Source: Ketobacter sp964016105 (GTDB lineage Bacteria; Pseudomonadota; Gammaproteobacteria; Pseudomonadales; Ketobacteraceae). Taken from it: a stretch of DNA of 64,000 nt. The DNA is taken from positions 1 to 64,000 of the forward strand of contig CAXHEX010000018.1 in the NCBI GenBank assembly GCA_964016105.1. The letters run 5' to 3'. Below are positions 51,561 through 63,700 of the stretch, in pieces; positions within the stretch are counted from its first letter, which is position 1; every line of letters starts with the position of its first letter. The translations under genes and the position numbers were made by a program. The notes below the pieces were generated by a model. The model was not told the origin of the DNA. It ran no database searches and saw nothing but the letters and a program-made list of their open reading frames with translations.

Positions 51561-53230
51561 AGGCTTTGGCTCTCATCGATCAGCTCCCTTGCGTGGGCCA
51601 GGGTCTGATCGGTAATGTTGAGCCCCCCCAGCATTCTGGCGATTTCCGCCACCTTTTCATCTAAAGAAAGCCGTGCAATTCCCGTGTGGGTTTGCTTTTT
51701 ACTGGTCTGTTTGTTCACGTGTAGGTGGTTGTGGCCCTGGGCGGCCACCTGAGGAAGATGGGTTACGCAGATCACCTGGTTGCTGGTGCCCAGTTGTCTC
51801 AGTAATTGCCCCACCACTTGCGCCACGGCGCCGCCGATGCCCACATCCACTTCATCGAATATGAGGGTGGCAACATTAGATTTAGCCGCACAGGCCACCT
51901 GAATTGCCAGGCTGATGCGGGATAGTTCGCCCCCGGAGGCCACTTTGTTAAGAGGCTTCATGGGCTGCCCTGGGTTGGTTTTTACCACAAATTCGATGTG
52001 ATCCAGGCCGTGCTGGCTGGCATGGTCTGGGTCCGTTTTGTCCAGCTTTGCTTGAAATTCAGCACCGGGCATGCCCAAAGGTTGGATCTTCTCGGTGATC
52101 AGCTTGTTCAGTTTCTTGGCGTGCTTGTTTCTGCTTTTTGACAGGGTTTCTGCCTGCGCCAGGAAAGCCTCTTTTGCGGCTTTGGCGCTGGCTTCCAATT
52201 GTGCCAGTTTTTCATCGCCGCCATCGATTTCTGATAATTCCTGTTGCAGTTGATCCAGCAGCTCGGCCAACTGGTGGCTGTCCACTCTGTGCTTGCGGGA
52301 CAGCTGAAAATAGGCGGACAGTCGATTATCCACGTCCTGGTAGCGCTGGGGGTCAATGTCCAGATGGTCCAGGTAATGCTTGAGGCTAGAGCTGGCCTCT
52401 TCAAACTGAATGCAGGCGCTTTCGATCATGTCTCGGGTTTCCCCGATACCGTCGTCTTGCTGGGTCATTTGTTGCAACAATTGCAGCAAGGTTTGGCTTT
52501 GGTTGAGAAGCGTTTCATCCCCTTCGCTAAGGGCGTTTACCGCCTGCTGCCCCAGGTTCAATAACCCCTCTACGTTTGCCAGGCGTTTATGTTCCTGCTC
52601 CAGCTTTTCAATTTCCCCTGCTACCGGCTGCAGTTCCTCCAGTTCGCCCACCTGAAAGCGCAGCAGGTCGGCTCGGTCCTGCATTTCCTTGGCGTGGTTT
52701 TGAAAGTGTTCAAGCTGGTTTTGTTTTTCTTGCCAATCATGATATGCCTTGGCAACCGCGGCAGTCTGCTTGCCGTGGCCGGAGAACTCGTCCAGTAATT
52801 GACGGTGAGTCTCTTTTCTCAGCAGGGCCTGGTGTTCGTGCTGCCCATGGATGCTCACTAGAATTTCCGCCAGTTGTTTTAATTCCTGTAGTGGGGTGGG
52901 GCGGCCGTTGATATAGGCTTTGCTGCGGCCATCGCTGGTGATCACCCGGCGCAAAATGCATTCTTGTTCGCTGTCCAGTTCCCGGGATTGCAGCCAGCTG
53001 TGGGCAGCGGGGATGTTTGTCAGGTCGAAAGTGGCGTGGATCTCTGCTTTGCTGGCACCGTGGCGTACAGCCCCAGATTCCGCCCGGTTGCCCAGGGCTA
53101 GCCCCAGGGCATCGATCATAATGGATTTGCCGGCGCCAGTTTCCCCGGTGATCACGGTGAGTTTGTCAAAAATATCCAGATCCAGGTTTTCCACAATGGC
53201 AAAATTTTGAATATTGATATGTGTGAGCAT
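51557..53230 (-). CDS. recN: DNA repair protein RecN
   Basis: A 557-residue SMC-like ATPase: Walker A (ITGETGAGKSIMIDALG), a long coiled coil, the signature region VASGGELSRISLAIQV and Walker B (TLIFDEVDVGIGG). It works in double-strand-break repair. The start at 53230 gives the family N terminus MLTHINIQNFAIVENL. No LexA box was identified upstream. Confidence 0.95.
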   Translation of the reverse strand: MLTHINIQNFAIVENLDLDIFDKLTVITGETGAGKSIMIDALGLALGNRAESGAVRHGASKAEIHATFDLTNIPAAHSWLQSRELDSEQECILRRVITSDGRSKAYINGRPTPLQELKQLAEILVSIHGQHEHQALLRKETHRQLLDEFSGHGKQTAAVAKAYHDWQEKQNQLEHFQNHAKEMQDRADLLRFQVGELEELQPVAGEIEKLEQEHKRLANVEGLLNLGQQAVNALSEGDETLLNQSQTLLQLLQQMTQQDDGIGETRDMIESACIQFEEASSSLKHYLDHLDIDPQRYQDVDNRLSAYFQLSRKHRVDSHQLAELLDQLQQELSEIDGGDEKLAQLEASAKAAKEAFLAQAETLSKSRNKHAKKLNKLITEKIQPLGMPGAEFQAKLDKTDPDHASQHGLDHIEFVVKTNPGQPMKPLNKVASGGELSRISLAIQVACAAKSNVATLIFDEVDVGIGGAVAQVVGQLLRQLGTSNQVICVTHLPQVAAQGHNHLHVNKQTSKKQTHTGIARLSLDEKVAEIARMLGGLNITDQTLAHARELIDESQSL

Positions 53231-53295
53231 GGCGAAATTGCGCTTCAATCCAGGGTGGCCGTTACGTTGGCCACCATGTTAGTGAAAAAGGAGCC

Positions 53296-53325
53296 TTGTC
53301 GCCATCGGGAATGCCAAGCTAGAAT
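53296..53325 (+). promoter_or_regulatory. Possible sigma-70 promoter for hrcA
   Basis: TTGTCG, an 18-base spacer, TAGAAT, about 40 bases before hrcA. No CIRCE element (TTAGCACTC-N9-GAGTGCTAA) is present here or before grpE, dnaK or dnaJ. Confidence 0.45.
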
Positions 53326-53366
53326 CAAAATCCGTAAAAATTGAGTAGGGTGGATCAGGCAGGTAC

Positions 53367-54401
53367 ATGAGGCCGAAAGTCGATAGGGCACAAGAGGTGC
53401 TAAAGGCACTGGTGGAACGGTACATATTGGAAGGCGAACCCGTGGGCTCCAAGGTTATTGCCGAGTCCATGGTGCACTCCGCCAGCCCTGCCACCATTCG
53501 CAACGTCATGGCAGAGTTGGAAGAGCGTGGGCTAATTTGTTCCCCCCATACCTCCGCCGGGCGGGTGCCCACGGCCATGGGCTATCGCTTGTTTGTGGAC
53601 ACCATGCTGACGGTGGCGGCTCCCGGAGTGGAAAATATAGATCAAGTGAAAAGTCGCCTGCTGCCGGACAAAACCCCCCTTGAGTTAGTGGAAGAGGCGT
53701 CCGCATTACTTTCTGACCTGACATCCATGGCCAGCATCGTGATGGTGCCCCAGCAGGGCGATAATGCCAGCCTGCGGCAGGTGGAGTTTCTACCCCTGGA
53801 AGGCTGCCGTGTGTTGGTGATTTTGGTGCTCAACGATCGTGAAGTACAGAATCGCATTATCACCACGGATCGTAGGTATAATGAAGTAGAACTGCAGCAG
53901 GCGGCTAACTACCTCAACCAGCATTTTATTGGCAGTAACCTCAGCTCCATTCGGGAGCGCTTACTCGCGGCCATGAAAACCGACAAAACCCATATGGACT
54001 CCCTGATGCAAACGGTGATTGAGGTGGCCACCCATAGTTTTGATCCCTCTCCTGAAGCGGACTGCGTGGTATCCGGCCAGGGCAACCTGTTGGGTATGGT
54101 GGATGAACAAGGGGTAGATCGACTCAAAGGTCTGTTTGACGCGTTCCAGCGCAAACGGGATCTGTTAGGCATCATGGACAGCTGCATCAAGGCCGATGGA
54201 GTACAAATATTCATTGGCCAGGAATCCGGTTACAAAATGCTCGACGAATGCAGTCTGGTGACCTCCACTTATGGCGCCAAAGATGATGTCTTGGGGGTGT
54301 TGGCGGTGATTGGTCCCACTCGCATGCCCTATCAGCAGGTAGTCCCCATGGTGGATTTAACTGCGAAAATTCTCAGTGCGGCCTTGAAGCCGATCAATTA
54401 G
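53367..54401 (+). CDS. hrcA: Heat-inducible transcription repressor HrcA
   Basis: A 344-residue HrcA: winged helix AQEVLKALVERYILEGEPVG and SPATIRNVMAELEERGLI, then the GAF-like dimer domain with FIGQESGYKMLDECSLVTS. It normally represses groESL and dnaK operons through CIRCE. It heads the hrcA-grpE-dnaK-dnaJ cluster. AGGCAGG precedes the ATG. Since no CIRCE lies in this cluster, its targets are probably elsewhere. Confidence 0.95.
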   Translation: MRPKVDRAQEVLKALVERYILEGEPVGSKVIAESMVHSASPATIRNVMAELEERGLICSPHTSAGRVPTAMGYRLFVDTMLTVAAPGVENIDQVKSRLLPDKTPLELVEEASALLSDLTSMASIVMVPQQGDNASLRQVEFLPLEGCRVLVILVLNDREVQNRIITTDRRYNEVELQQAANYLNQHFIGSNLSSIRERLLAAMKTDKTHMDSLMQTVIEVATHSFDPSPEADCVVSGQGNLLGMVDEQGVDRLKGLFDAFQRKRDLLGIMDSCIKADGVQIFIGQESGYKMLDECSLVTSTYGAKDDVLGVLAVIGPTRMPYQQVVPMVDLTAKILSAALKPIN

Positions 54402-54410
54402 CCCCCATAT
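54383..54410 (+). promoter_or_regulatory. Sigma-32 heat-shock promoter upstream of grpE
   Basis: CTTGAA, a 14-base spacer, CCCCATAT: an essentially perfect sigma-32 (RpoH) promoter. It begins within the last codons of hrcA, about 80 bases before grpE. Confidence 0.85.
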
Positions 54411-54489
54411 AGTGAAAAATTTTGCAGCTGAACCACATGCTGGTTTTTGCGCTTTTTGAATAACTCATTGATTTTGGTGGAGAAAATCT

Positions 54490-55104
54490 ATGGCGAGCGA
54501 TGAAGCTACGCGCCCGGATTCGGAGCAGGATATAAATCAGCCGGACCAGCAGGGGGAGCCGGTAGAGCAAGAAAGTACCGTGGAGGAGGCTTCTAGCGAA
54601 TCTGAAGCGGCCAGTGGTGAATTAACCCTGGAGGCGGCTCTTGCCGAGATTGTTGAGCTGAACGGAAAGTTGGCAGAGCAGTCGGATTCGGTTCTACGGG
54701 CCCAGGCAGAAGTGCAAAACATGCGCAGGCGCGCCGAGCGTGATGTGGAAAACGCCCATAAATTTGCTTTGGATAAGTTTTCTTCCGATTTATTGCCTGT
54801 AATAGATAGCTTGGAGAGAGCCACAGAGGCAGCTGACAACCTGGACTCAGAGGCCGTAAAGGCCATGAAAGATGGGGTTGAACTCACTTTGAAAATGTTT
54901 GTGGAAGCCCTCAAAAAGCATGGCGTGGAGCAGGTTGATCCCATGGGCCAGCCGTTTGATCCTGAGTTTCACCAGGCCATGTCCATGGTGCCAAACCCAG
55001 ATATGGAGCCCAATTCGGTTATGGCAGTTATGCAAAAAGGGTATTTACTTAAAGGGCGGCTCGTGCGTCCTGCCATGGTGGTGGTGTCAAAAGCGGCATC
55101 GTAA
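54490..55104 (+). CDS. grpE: Nucleotide exchange factor GrpE
   Basis: A 204-residue GrpE: acidic disordered N terminus, long coiled coil with LRAQAEVQNMRRRAERDVEN, and the C-terminal beta domain VMQKGYLLKGRLVRPAMVVV. It releases ADP from DnaK. GGTGGAG precedes the ATG. A sigma-32 promoter lies upstream. Confidence 0.95.
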   Translation: MASDEATRPDSEQDINQPDQQGEPVEQESTVEEASSESEAASGELTLEAALAEIVELNGKLAEQSDSVLRAQAEVQNMRRRAERDVENAHKFALDKFSSDLLPVIDSLERATEAADNLDSEAVKAMKDGVELTLKMFVEALKKHGVEQVDPMGQPFDPEFHQAMSMVPNPDMEPNSVMAVMQKGYLLKGRLVRPAMVVVSKAAS

Positions 55105-55118
55105 ACCCACAAAATACA

Positions 55119-55146
55119 CTTGAATTTGTTGGCAACAGCCCCATTT
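55119..55146 (+). promoter_or_regulatory. Sigma-32 heat-shock promoter upstream of dnaK
   Basis: CTTGAA, a 14-base spacer, CCCCATTT, about 108 bases before dnaK. It matches the consensus as well as the grpE promoter and has the same spacer length. Confidence 0.88.
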
Positions 55147-55253
55147 AGGTAAACAAGCCAGGGGCTTAGGCCTCGAAACCAACTAAACAGACACTTTTAA
55201 TCACCGCATTGTGCTTCAAGCCATGCGGAGCCAAGATAAGCGGAGAGTAGAAA

Positions 55254-57200
<1,947 letters not shown>

Positions 57201-57227
57201 GTTGTTATCGGTAGTAAGCAAAGCGTA

Positions 57228-57276
57228 ATGAGGTAGCGTCCTCATTGGCAAGGCAGTCGCGGAGCAAGTCTCCGCG
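57228..57276. other. Two hairpins in the dnaK-dnaJ gap
   Basis: ATGAGG/CCTCAT (57228-57245) and CGCGGAG/CTCCGCG (57258-57276), the second extendable by GGCA/TGCC. No T-run follows, so they may stabilise the dnaK message or attenuate dnaJ rather than fully terminate. Confidence 0.5.
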
Positions 57277-57341
57277 TTGCCGCATCAAGAGCCAGGCCAT
57301 CAGTGGCCTTCGTCGCACAACAATAGAATTGGTTTAAACCT

Positions 57342-58481
57342 ATGTCGAAAAGAGATTACTACGAAGTGCTCGGGGTTTCGAAGGATTCCTCCGCTCAGGA
57401 GATCAAAAAAGCCTATCGAAAACTGGCCATGAAGTACCACCCCGACCGTAACCCGGACGACAAAGAGGCCGAGGCCAAATTTAAAGAGGCCAGTGAAGCC
57501 TACGAAGTATTGTCCGATGAGCAGAAGAAAGAAGCCTACGATCATTATGGTCATGCCGGAGTAGACCCCAATATGGGAGGTGGCGGCTTCCATGCCGGAG
57601 CCGGTGGAGCCAGCTTCAGCGATATCTTTGGTGATGTGTTTGGCGATATCTTTGGTGCCGGTGGCCGTCCCGGTGGTGGTGGCCGTAACAATCGCGGATC
57701 GGATTTGCGTTATACCCTTGAGCTGGACCTTGAAGAAGCAGTGAAGGGTACCAACGTGGAAATTCGCGTTCCCACCATGGTGAACTGCGAAGTTTGTGAC
57801 GGCAGTGGCGCTAAAAAAGGTACCAGCCCCGTTACCTGCAGCACCTGTGGTGGTGCCGGTCAGGTGCGTATGCAGCAGGGCTTTTTCTCGGTTCAGCAAA
57901 CCTGTCCTGCTTGTCGGGGTCAGGGTAAAATTATTAAAGACCCCTGTCCTGCTTGTCATGGTCAGGGTCGTAAGGAAAAACGCAAAACGCTTTCGGTTAA
58001 GATTCCCCCCGGCGTGGACACCGGTGATCGTATTCGTTTGGCCGGTGAGGGTGAAGCTGGAGTGGCCGGTGGGCCTGCCGGAGACCTCTATGTGCAGGTG
58101 GCGGTGAGAGATCACGCCATTTTCCGACGGGAAGGCAAAGACTTATTCACGGAAGTGCCCATCAGTTTTGCTGATGCTGCATTGGGCGGTGAGCTGGAGG
58201 TGCCTACCTTAGATGGTCGAGTGAAACTGAAAATTCCTGCAGAGACTCAAACCGGTAAGTTGTTTCGATTGCGCGGCAAGGGCGTGACCCCAGTCCGCGG
58301 TGGTAACCCTGGTGATCTGTTGTGCCGGGTGACATTGGAGACACCTGTAAATCTGTCAAAGGAACAAAAAGATTTATTGCGCCAGTTTCAGGAAGGCCTG
58401 GAAAAAGAAGGCCATCGCCAATCTCCCAAAAAGAGTGGCTGGTTTGATGGCGTAAAATCGTTCTTCGACGACATGTTGTAA
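57342..58481 (+). CDS. dnaJ: Chaperone protein DnaJ
   Basis: A 379-residue type I DnaJ. J domain with HPD (KYHPDRNPDD), Gly/Phe-rich region (GGGGFHAGAGG), and four zinc-finger CXXCXGXG motifs (CEVCDGSG, CSTCGGAG, CPACRGQG, CPACHGQG) before the C-terminal substrate domains. It delivers substrates to DnaK and stimulates its ATPase. No own sigma-32 promoter was seen, so expression probably depends on dnaK readthrough. Confidence 0.97.
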   Translation: MSKRDYYEVLGVSKDSSAQEIKKAYRKLAMKYHPDRNPDDKEAEAKFKEASEAYEVLSDEQKKEAYDHYGHAGVDPNMGGGGFHAGAGGASFSDIFGDVFGDIFGAGGRPGGGGRNNRGSDLRYTLELDLEEAVKGTNVEIRVPTMVNCEVCDGSGAKKGTSPVTCSTCGGAGQVRMQQGFFSVQQTCPACRGQGKIIKDPCPACHGQGRKEKRKTLSVKIPPGVDTGDRIRLAGEGEAGVAGGPAGDLYVQVAVRDHAIFRREGKDLFTEVPISFADAALGGELEVPTLDGRVKLKIPAETQTGKLFRLRGKGVTPVRGGNPGDLLCRVTLETPVNLSKEQKDLLRQFQEGLEKEGHRQSPKKSGWFDGVKSFFDDML

Positions 58482-58520
58482 TAACCCTAAATAATCTACC
58501 CATAGTTTAAGGAATATCCA

Positions 58521-59336
58521 GTGAGTGACTCCGAAGTAAAAGTGGCCGTAATTGGTGCTGCGGGCCGCATGGGGCGGGCTTTAATTGAGGCTGTGACCGA
58601 AGGTGAGGGTGTGACTCTTGCTGCCGCCATCGATCGGCCCGGCAATTCACTCATTGGTACAGATGCTGGTGAATTGGCCGGTGTGGGTAAATTGGGTGTG
58701 ACCGTGGTGGATAGCCTGCATGCGGTAAAAGACGATTTTGAAGTCTTGATCGACTTTACTGCGCCCGCAGCCACCGTGGCTAATGCGGCGTTTTGTGCCC
58801 AGCATGGTAAGAAAATGGCCATTGGCACCACTGGTCTTAACGAGGAAGAAAAAGCCGCTTTGGCAGAGAGTGCCGAAAAAACGGCCATCATGTTTGCCCC
58901 TAACATGAGTATGGGGGTGAATCTTTGCTTTAAGCTTTTGCAAATTGCCGCCCAAGTGTTGGGTGACGAGGTGGACATCGAAGTGGTGGAAGCCCACCAC
59001 CGGCATAAAGTGGATTCCCCTTCTGGTACCGCGTTAAGAATGGGTGAAGTGGTGGCTGACACCCTGGGGCGAGACTTGAAACAAGTGGCGGTCTATGGCC
59101 GGGAAGGTCAGGATGGCCCACGGAAGCGTGACACCATCGGTTTTGCCACAGTCCGTGCTGGCGATATTGTAGGTGAACATACGGTCATGTTCGCGGCAGA
59201 TGGTGAAAGAGTGGAAATCACCCACAAAGCCACCAGTCGTATGAATTTTGCCCGTGGTGCTGTGCGCGCCTGTCGCTGGCTCAGTCAGAAATCCATAGGC
59301 TTCTACGATATGCAGGATGTACTGGGCCTAAAATAA
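58521..59336 (+). CDS. dapB: 4-hydroxy-tetrahydrodipicolinate reductase
   Basis: A 271-residue DapB: Rossmann GAAGRMGRALIEAV, IGTTGLNEEE, catalytic EAHHRHKVDSPSGTALRMGE, and QKSIGFYDMQDVLGL at the end. It reduces the dihydrodipicolinate precursor with NAD(P)H in lysine and peptidoglycan synthesis. The first codon is GTG, with AGGAAT upstream. Confidence 0.96.
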   Translation: MSDSEVKVAVIGAAGRMGRALIEAVTEGEGVTLAAAIDRPGNSLIGTDAGELAGVGKLGVTVVDSLHAVKDDFEVLIDFTAPAATVANAAFCAQHGKKMAIGTTGLNEEEKAALAESAEKTAIMFAPNMSMGVNLCFKLLQIAAQVLGDEVDIEVVEAHHRHKVDSPSGTALRMGEVVADTLGRDLKQVAVYGREGQDGPRKRDTIGFATVRAGDIVGEHTVMFAADGERVEITHKATSRMNFARGAVRACRWLSQKSIGFYDMQDVLGLK

Positions 59337-59369
59337 ATTAGACCTTAGAACCCCAATTCCGATAGAATA

Positions 59370-59395
59370 GCCCCGATCAGCGCCTTGCTCGGGGC
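59370..59395 (+). other. Hairpin in the dapB-carA gap
   Basis: GCCCCGA and TCGGGGC form a 7-bp stem with a 12-base loop, about 175 bases before carA. No T-run follows. A TAGAAT -10-like sequence lies just before it (59364-59369), so it could sit in the carA leader. Confidence 0.4.
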
Positions 59396-59568
59396 AGATC
59401 CTCGACATCTTAAACATTCACCTAACCTCAGTTGTCCGGCTTATCAGTCATCTGCATAAAGCCCGGCATTGTGCGGCCCGGAACTTTCATTACGAAGTGG
59501 GGCATGTTTAAGTAGGTGGGCGCTTAGCTGATCAAAAACTCATTTACAACCCAGAGATGGAGGTTGGC

Positions 59569-60711
59569 TTGAACAAACCAGCCATTTTAGCCCTAGAAGA
59601 CGGCACCCTTTTCCGGGGTGTTTCCATCGGTGCCGACGGCCAGTCCGTAGGCGAAGTGGTTTTCAATACCGCCATGACCGGTTATCAGGAAATTCTCACC
59701 GATCCCTCATACGCTCGCCAAATGGTGACCCTCACTTATCCTCATATTGGAAATACCGGAGTCAATGAGGAAGATGAAGAATCGCGGCAAATTTGGGCCG
59801 CGGGATTAATCATCCGCAACCTTCCCATGATCGCCAGCAGTTGGCGCAGCGAAAAGCCCCTGGATCAGTATCTAAGCGAGCGTGGCGTGTTGGCTATTGC
59901 GGATATCGATACCCGAAAGCTGACCCGAATTCTGCGGGAAAAAGGCGCTTTAAGTGGCTGTATCATGGCGGGAGATGATCTGGATGCCGATGCCGCCCTG
60001 GCCCAAGCCAAGAACTTTGCGGGCCTGAAGGGTATGGATTTAGCCAAAGAAGTGACGGTAGATGAGCCTTACTCTTGGCAAGAAGGTACTTGGGAGTTGG
60101 GCGAAGGCCATATGAAAGCGCCGGCTCAGTTGCCCTACAAAGTGGTAGCCTACGACTTTGGCGTGAAGCGCAATATATTGCGCATGTTGGTGGATCGCGG
60201 TTGCGACCTCACTGTGGTGCCCGCTCAAACCCCTGCCAGTGATGTTTTGGCCATGAGCCCGGACGGCATCTTTTTGTCCAATGGTCCTGGTGATCCAGAA
60301 CCCTGCGATTATGCCATCACGGCGATTAAAGCCATTTTGGAAACGGACACTCCGGTGTTTGGAATTTGTCTTGGCCATCAACTGCTGGCATTGGCCAGTG
60401 GTGCGCAAACGGTAAAGATGAAATTTGGGCATCACGGCGCCAACCATCCAGTTCAGAATCTGGACGATAAAACCGTGTTGATTACCAGCCAGAACCATGG
60501 CTTTGCCGCTGATGAGGAAACGCTGCCGGACAATTTGCGAGCCACCCATCGATCGTTGTTTGATGGTTCTTTGCAAGGCATCCATCGCACCGACCGGCCC
60601 GCTTTTAGTTTTCAAGGCCATCCGGAAGCGAGCCCAGGGCCCCACGATGCAGCGCCATTGTTCGACCACTTTATCGAACTGATGGCAGAGCGAGCTGGAA
60701 ACAGCAAATAA
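59569..60711 (+). CDS. carA: Carbamoyl-phosphate synthase small subunit
   Basis: The glutaminase subunit, about 380 residues: LEDGTLFRGVSIGADG, then the class I amidotransferase domain with FGICLGHQLLALASG (catalytic Cys) and QGHPEASPGPHDAAPLFDHF (His/Glu). It feeds ammonia to CarB for pyrimidine and arginine synthesis. The TTG at 59569 is preferred because GGAGG lies 5 bases upstream and yields the family N terminus (NKPAILALEDG); the ATG at 59557 has no ribosome site and overlaps it. Confidence 0.93.
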   Translation: MNKPAILALEDGTLFRGVSIGADGQSVGEVVFNTAMTGYQEILTDPSYARQMVTLTYPHIGNTGVNEEDEESRQIWAAGLIIRNLPMIASSWRSEKPLDQYLSERGVLAIADIDTRKLTRILREKGALSGCIMAGDDLDADAALAQAKNFAGLKGMDLAKEVTVDEPYSWQEGTWELGEGHMKAPAQLPYKVVAYDFGVKRNILRMLVDRGCDLTVVPAQTPASDVLAMSPDGIFLSNGPGDPEPCDYAITAIKAILETDTPVFGICLGHQLLALASGAQTVKMKFGHHGANHPVQNLDDKTVLITSQNHGFAADEETLPDNLRATHRSLFDGSLQGIHRTDRPAFSFQGHPEASPGPHDAAPLFDHFIELMAERAGNSK

Positions 60712-60735
60712 GATTTTTTCAAACGGTAGGATGCA

Positions 60736-63700
60736 ATGCCAAAACGTACTGATATTAAAAGCGTTCTGATTCTGGGAGCAGGCCCCATTGTGATTGGACA
60801 AGCCTGTGAGTTCGATTACTCCGGCGCACAGGCCTGTAAAGCCCTGCGGGAAGAAGGGTTTCGGGTGATACTGGTGAATTCCAATCCCGCCACCATCATG
60901 ACCGATCCCGCCATGGCCGATGCCACCTACATCGAGCCCGTTGAGTGGAAAACCGTTGCCAAAGTCATTGAAAAAGAGCGTCCCGATGCGGTGTTACCCA
61001 CCATGGGCGGCCAAACCGCGCTGAACTGCGCCCTGGATTTGGCCAAGCACGGGGTGTTGGATAAGTTCGGCGTAGAGCTGATTGGTGCAACCCAGGATGC
61101 CATCGACAAAGCTGAAGACCGAGAGCGGTTTGATAAAGCCATGAAAGCCATTGGCTTGGACACACCGCGGGCGTCCATTGCCCATAGTATGGAAGAAGCG
61201 TTACAGGTATTGGATAACTTTGGCTTCCCTTGCATCATCCGGCCTTCCTTCACCATGGGTGGCTCCGGTGGCGGTATCGCGTATAACCGGGAAGAGTTCG
61301 TTGAGATATGTGAGCGTGGCTTGGATCTTTCCCCCACCTCTGAGCTGCTGATCGATGAATCGTTGATTGGCTGGAAAGAATATGAAATGGAAGTGGTGCG
61401 GGATAAAAACGACAACTGCATCATTGTCTGCTCCATTGAAAACTTTGACCCCATGGGGGTGCATACCGGGGACTCCATCACCGTGGCACCGGCGCAAACC
61501 CTAACGGATAAGGAATACCAGATTCTGCGTGACGCCTCCTTGGCGGTATTGCGAGAAATCGGTGTGGAAACCGGTGGCTCCAACGTGCAGTTTGGCATGT
61601 GTCCGGAAACAGGGCGTTTGGTGGTAATTGAGATGAACCCGCGGGTATCGCGTTCGTCAGCGTTGGCGTCAAAAGCCACCGGTTTCCCCATTGCTAAAGT
61701 GGCGGCAAAACTGGCGGTGGGATACACCTTGGATGAATTGCAAAACGATATTACTGGCGGCAACACGCCGGCTTCGTTCGAGCCATCCATCGATTATGTG
61801 GTAACCAAGATTCCCCGTTTCAATTTCGAAAAATTCGCCCAGGCGGATCCCGTGCTCACCACCCAAATGAAGTCGGTGGGTGAAGTGATGGCCATAGGCA
61901 GAACCTTCCAGGAGTCCATGCAAAAAGCCCTACGTGGCTTGGAAGTGGGGGTGGACGGTTTTGATCCCTTTATCGACTTGCAAGGGGATGATGCCAGCAG
62001 CCAACTGCGCAATATGATGGTGACCCCGGGCCCGGATCGAATCTGGGTTTTGGCGGATGCGTTCCGCTTTGGTATGAGCGTAGAAGATGTGTTTGATGCC
62101 ACCGCCATTGACCCCTGGTATCTGGTACAAATTGAAGACATCGTAAATGAAGAAAAGCAGCTGCAAACCTCCACCATTGGTGAGTTGAATGCAGATCGCT
62201 TGCGCGGCCTGAAGCGCAAAGGGTTTTCTGATGCACGCTTGGCTAATTTACTCAGTGTGTCTGAAAATCAACTGCGTAAGCACCGCCTGGAACTGGGTGT
62301 TAAACCCGTTTACAAGCGCGTTGATACCTGTGCAGCGGAGTTTGCCACCAGTACTGCCTATATGTATTCCACCTATGAGGACGAGTGCGAAGCGCAACCC
62401 AGTGACAAAGATAAAATTATGGTGTTGGGCGGCGGGCCGAACAGAATCGGCCAGGGCATCGAATTCGATTACTGCTGTGTTCATGCGGCCTTGGCAATGC
62501 GTGACGATGGTTACGAAACCATTATGGTGAACTGTAATCCGGAAACCGTTTCTACGGATTACGACACCTCTGACCGTTTGTACTTTGAGCCAGTAACCTT
62601 TGAAGATGTTCTGGCCATTGTGGACCTGGAAAAGCCCAAGGGCGTGATTGTCCAGTTCGGTGGCCAAACTCCACTGAAGTTGGCGCGGGATCTTGAAGCG
62701 GCAGGCGTTCCTATCATTGGCACCTCGCCCGACGCCATCGATCGAGCGGAAGACCGTGAACGCTTCCAGCAAATGATTGAGCGTTTGGGACTGTTGCAGC
62801 CCCCTAATCGTACTGCCCGTAGCACAGAAGAAGCGGTTCGATACGCCGAGACCATAGGCTATCCCTTAGTAGTGCGTCCTTCCTATGTGTTGGGTGGTCG
62901 CGCCATGGAAATCGTTTATAAAGAATCAGAGCTGCGTCGCTACATGACCGAAGCGGTCCAGGTTTCCAACGATGCCCCGGTGTTGTTGGATCGATTCCTG
63001 GATGATGCCATCGAAGTGGATATGGATGCCGTCAGTGACGGTAAGCAAGTGGTGATCGGCGGTTTGATGCAGCATATCGAACAAGCAGGTGTGCACTCCG
63101 GTGACTCTGCCTGCTCATTGCCTCCCTATAGTTTAAGCCAGTTTTTGCAGGATGAAATGCGCGAGCAGTCCCGCAAAATGGCCATAGAGCTTGGGGTGGT
63201 GGGATTAATGAATGTGCAGTTTGCAGTGAAAGGCGAAGATGTTTACATTTTGGAAGTGAACCCCAGAGCTTCCCGTACCGTGCCTTTCGTTTCTAAATGT
63301 ATCGGCGTGTCCTTGGCGAAAGTGGCGGCTCGTTGCATGGCTGGTCAGAGTCTACAGGATCAAGGTTTTGTGGAAGAGATTGTGCCCAAGCATTATTTTG
63401 TTAAAGAAGCGGTATTCCCTTTTGCCAAGTTCCAAGGAGTTGACCCCATTCTTGGGCCGGAAATGAAATCCACCGGTGAAGTAATGGGAGTAGGCGATCG
63501 CTTTGGCGAAGCATTTGGTAAAGCGGCGTTAGGCGCAGGGGAAACCATACCCAGCAGCGGCACGGTATTTATGAGCGTGCGGGAAGGTGATAAACCGGCC
63601 GCTTTGATTATGGCAAAGCAGCTGGATAGCCTGGGCTTTAAGTTGATTGCCACCAGTGGAACAGCAAAGGTGTTGAAAGCTGGGGGCTTAACGGTTGCTA

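Noticed and set aside
52071..52911. Several plus-strand frames opposite recN
   Set aside because: They are antisense shadows of a highly conserved gene, with no ribosome sites or recognisable products.
53249..55253. A CIRCE element for HrcA
   Set aside because: Neither TTAGCACTC nor GAGTGCTAA nor a close variant was found before hrcA, grpE or dnaK.
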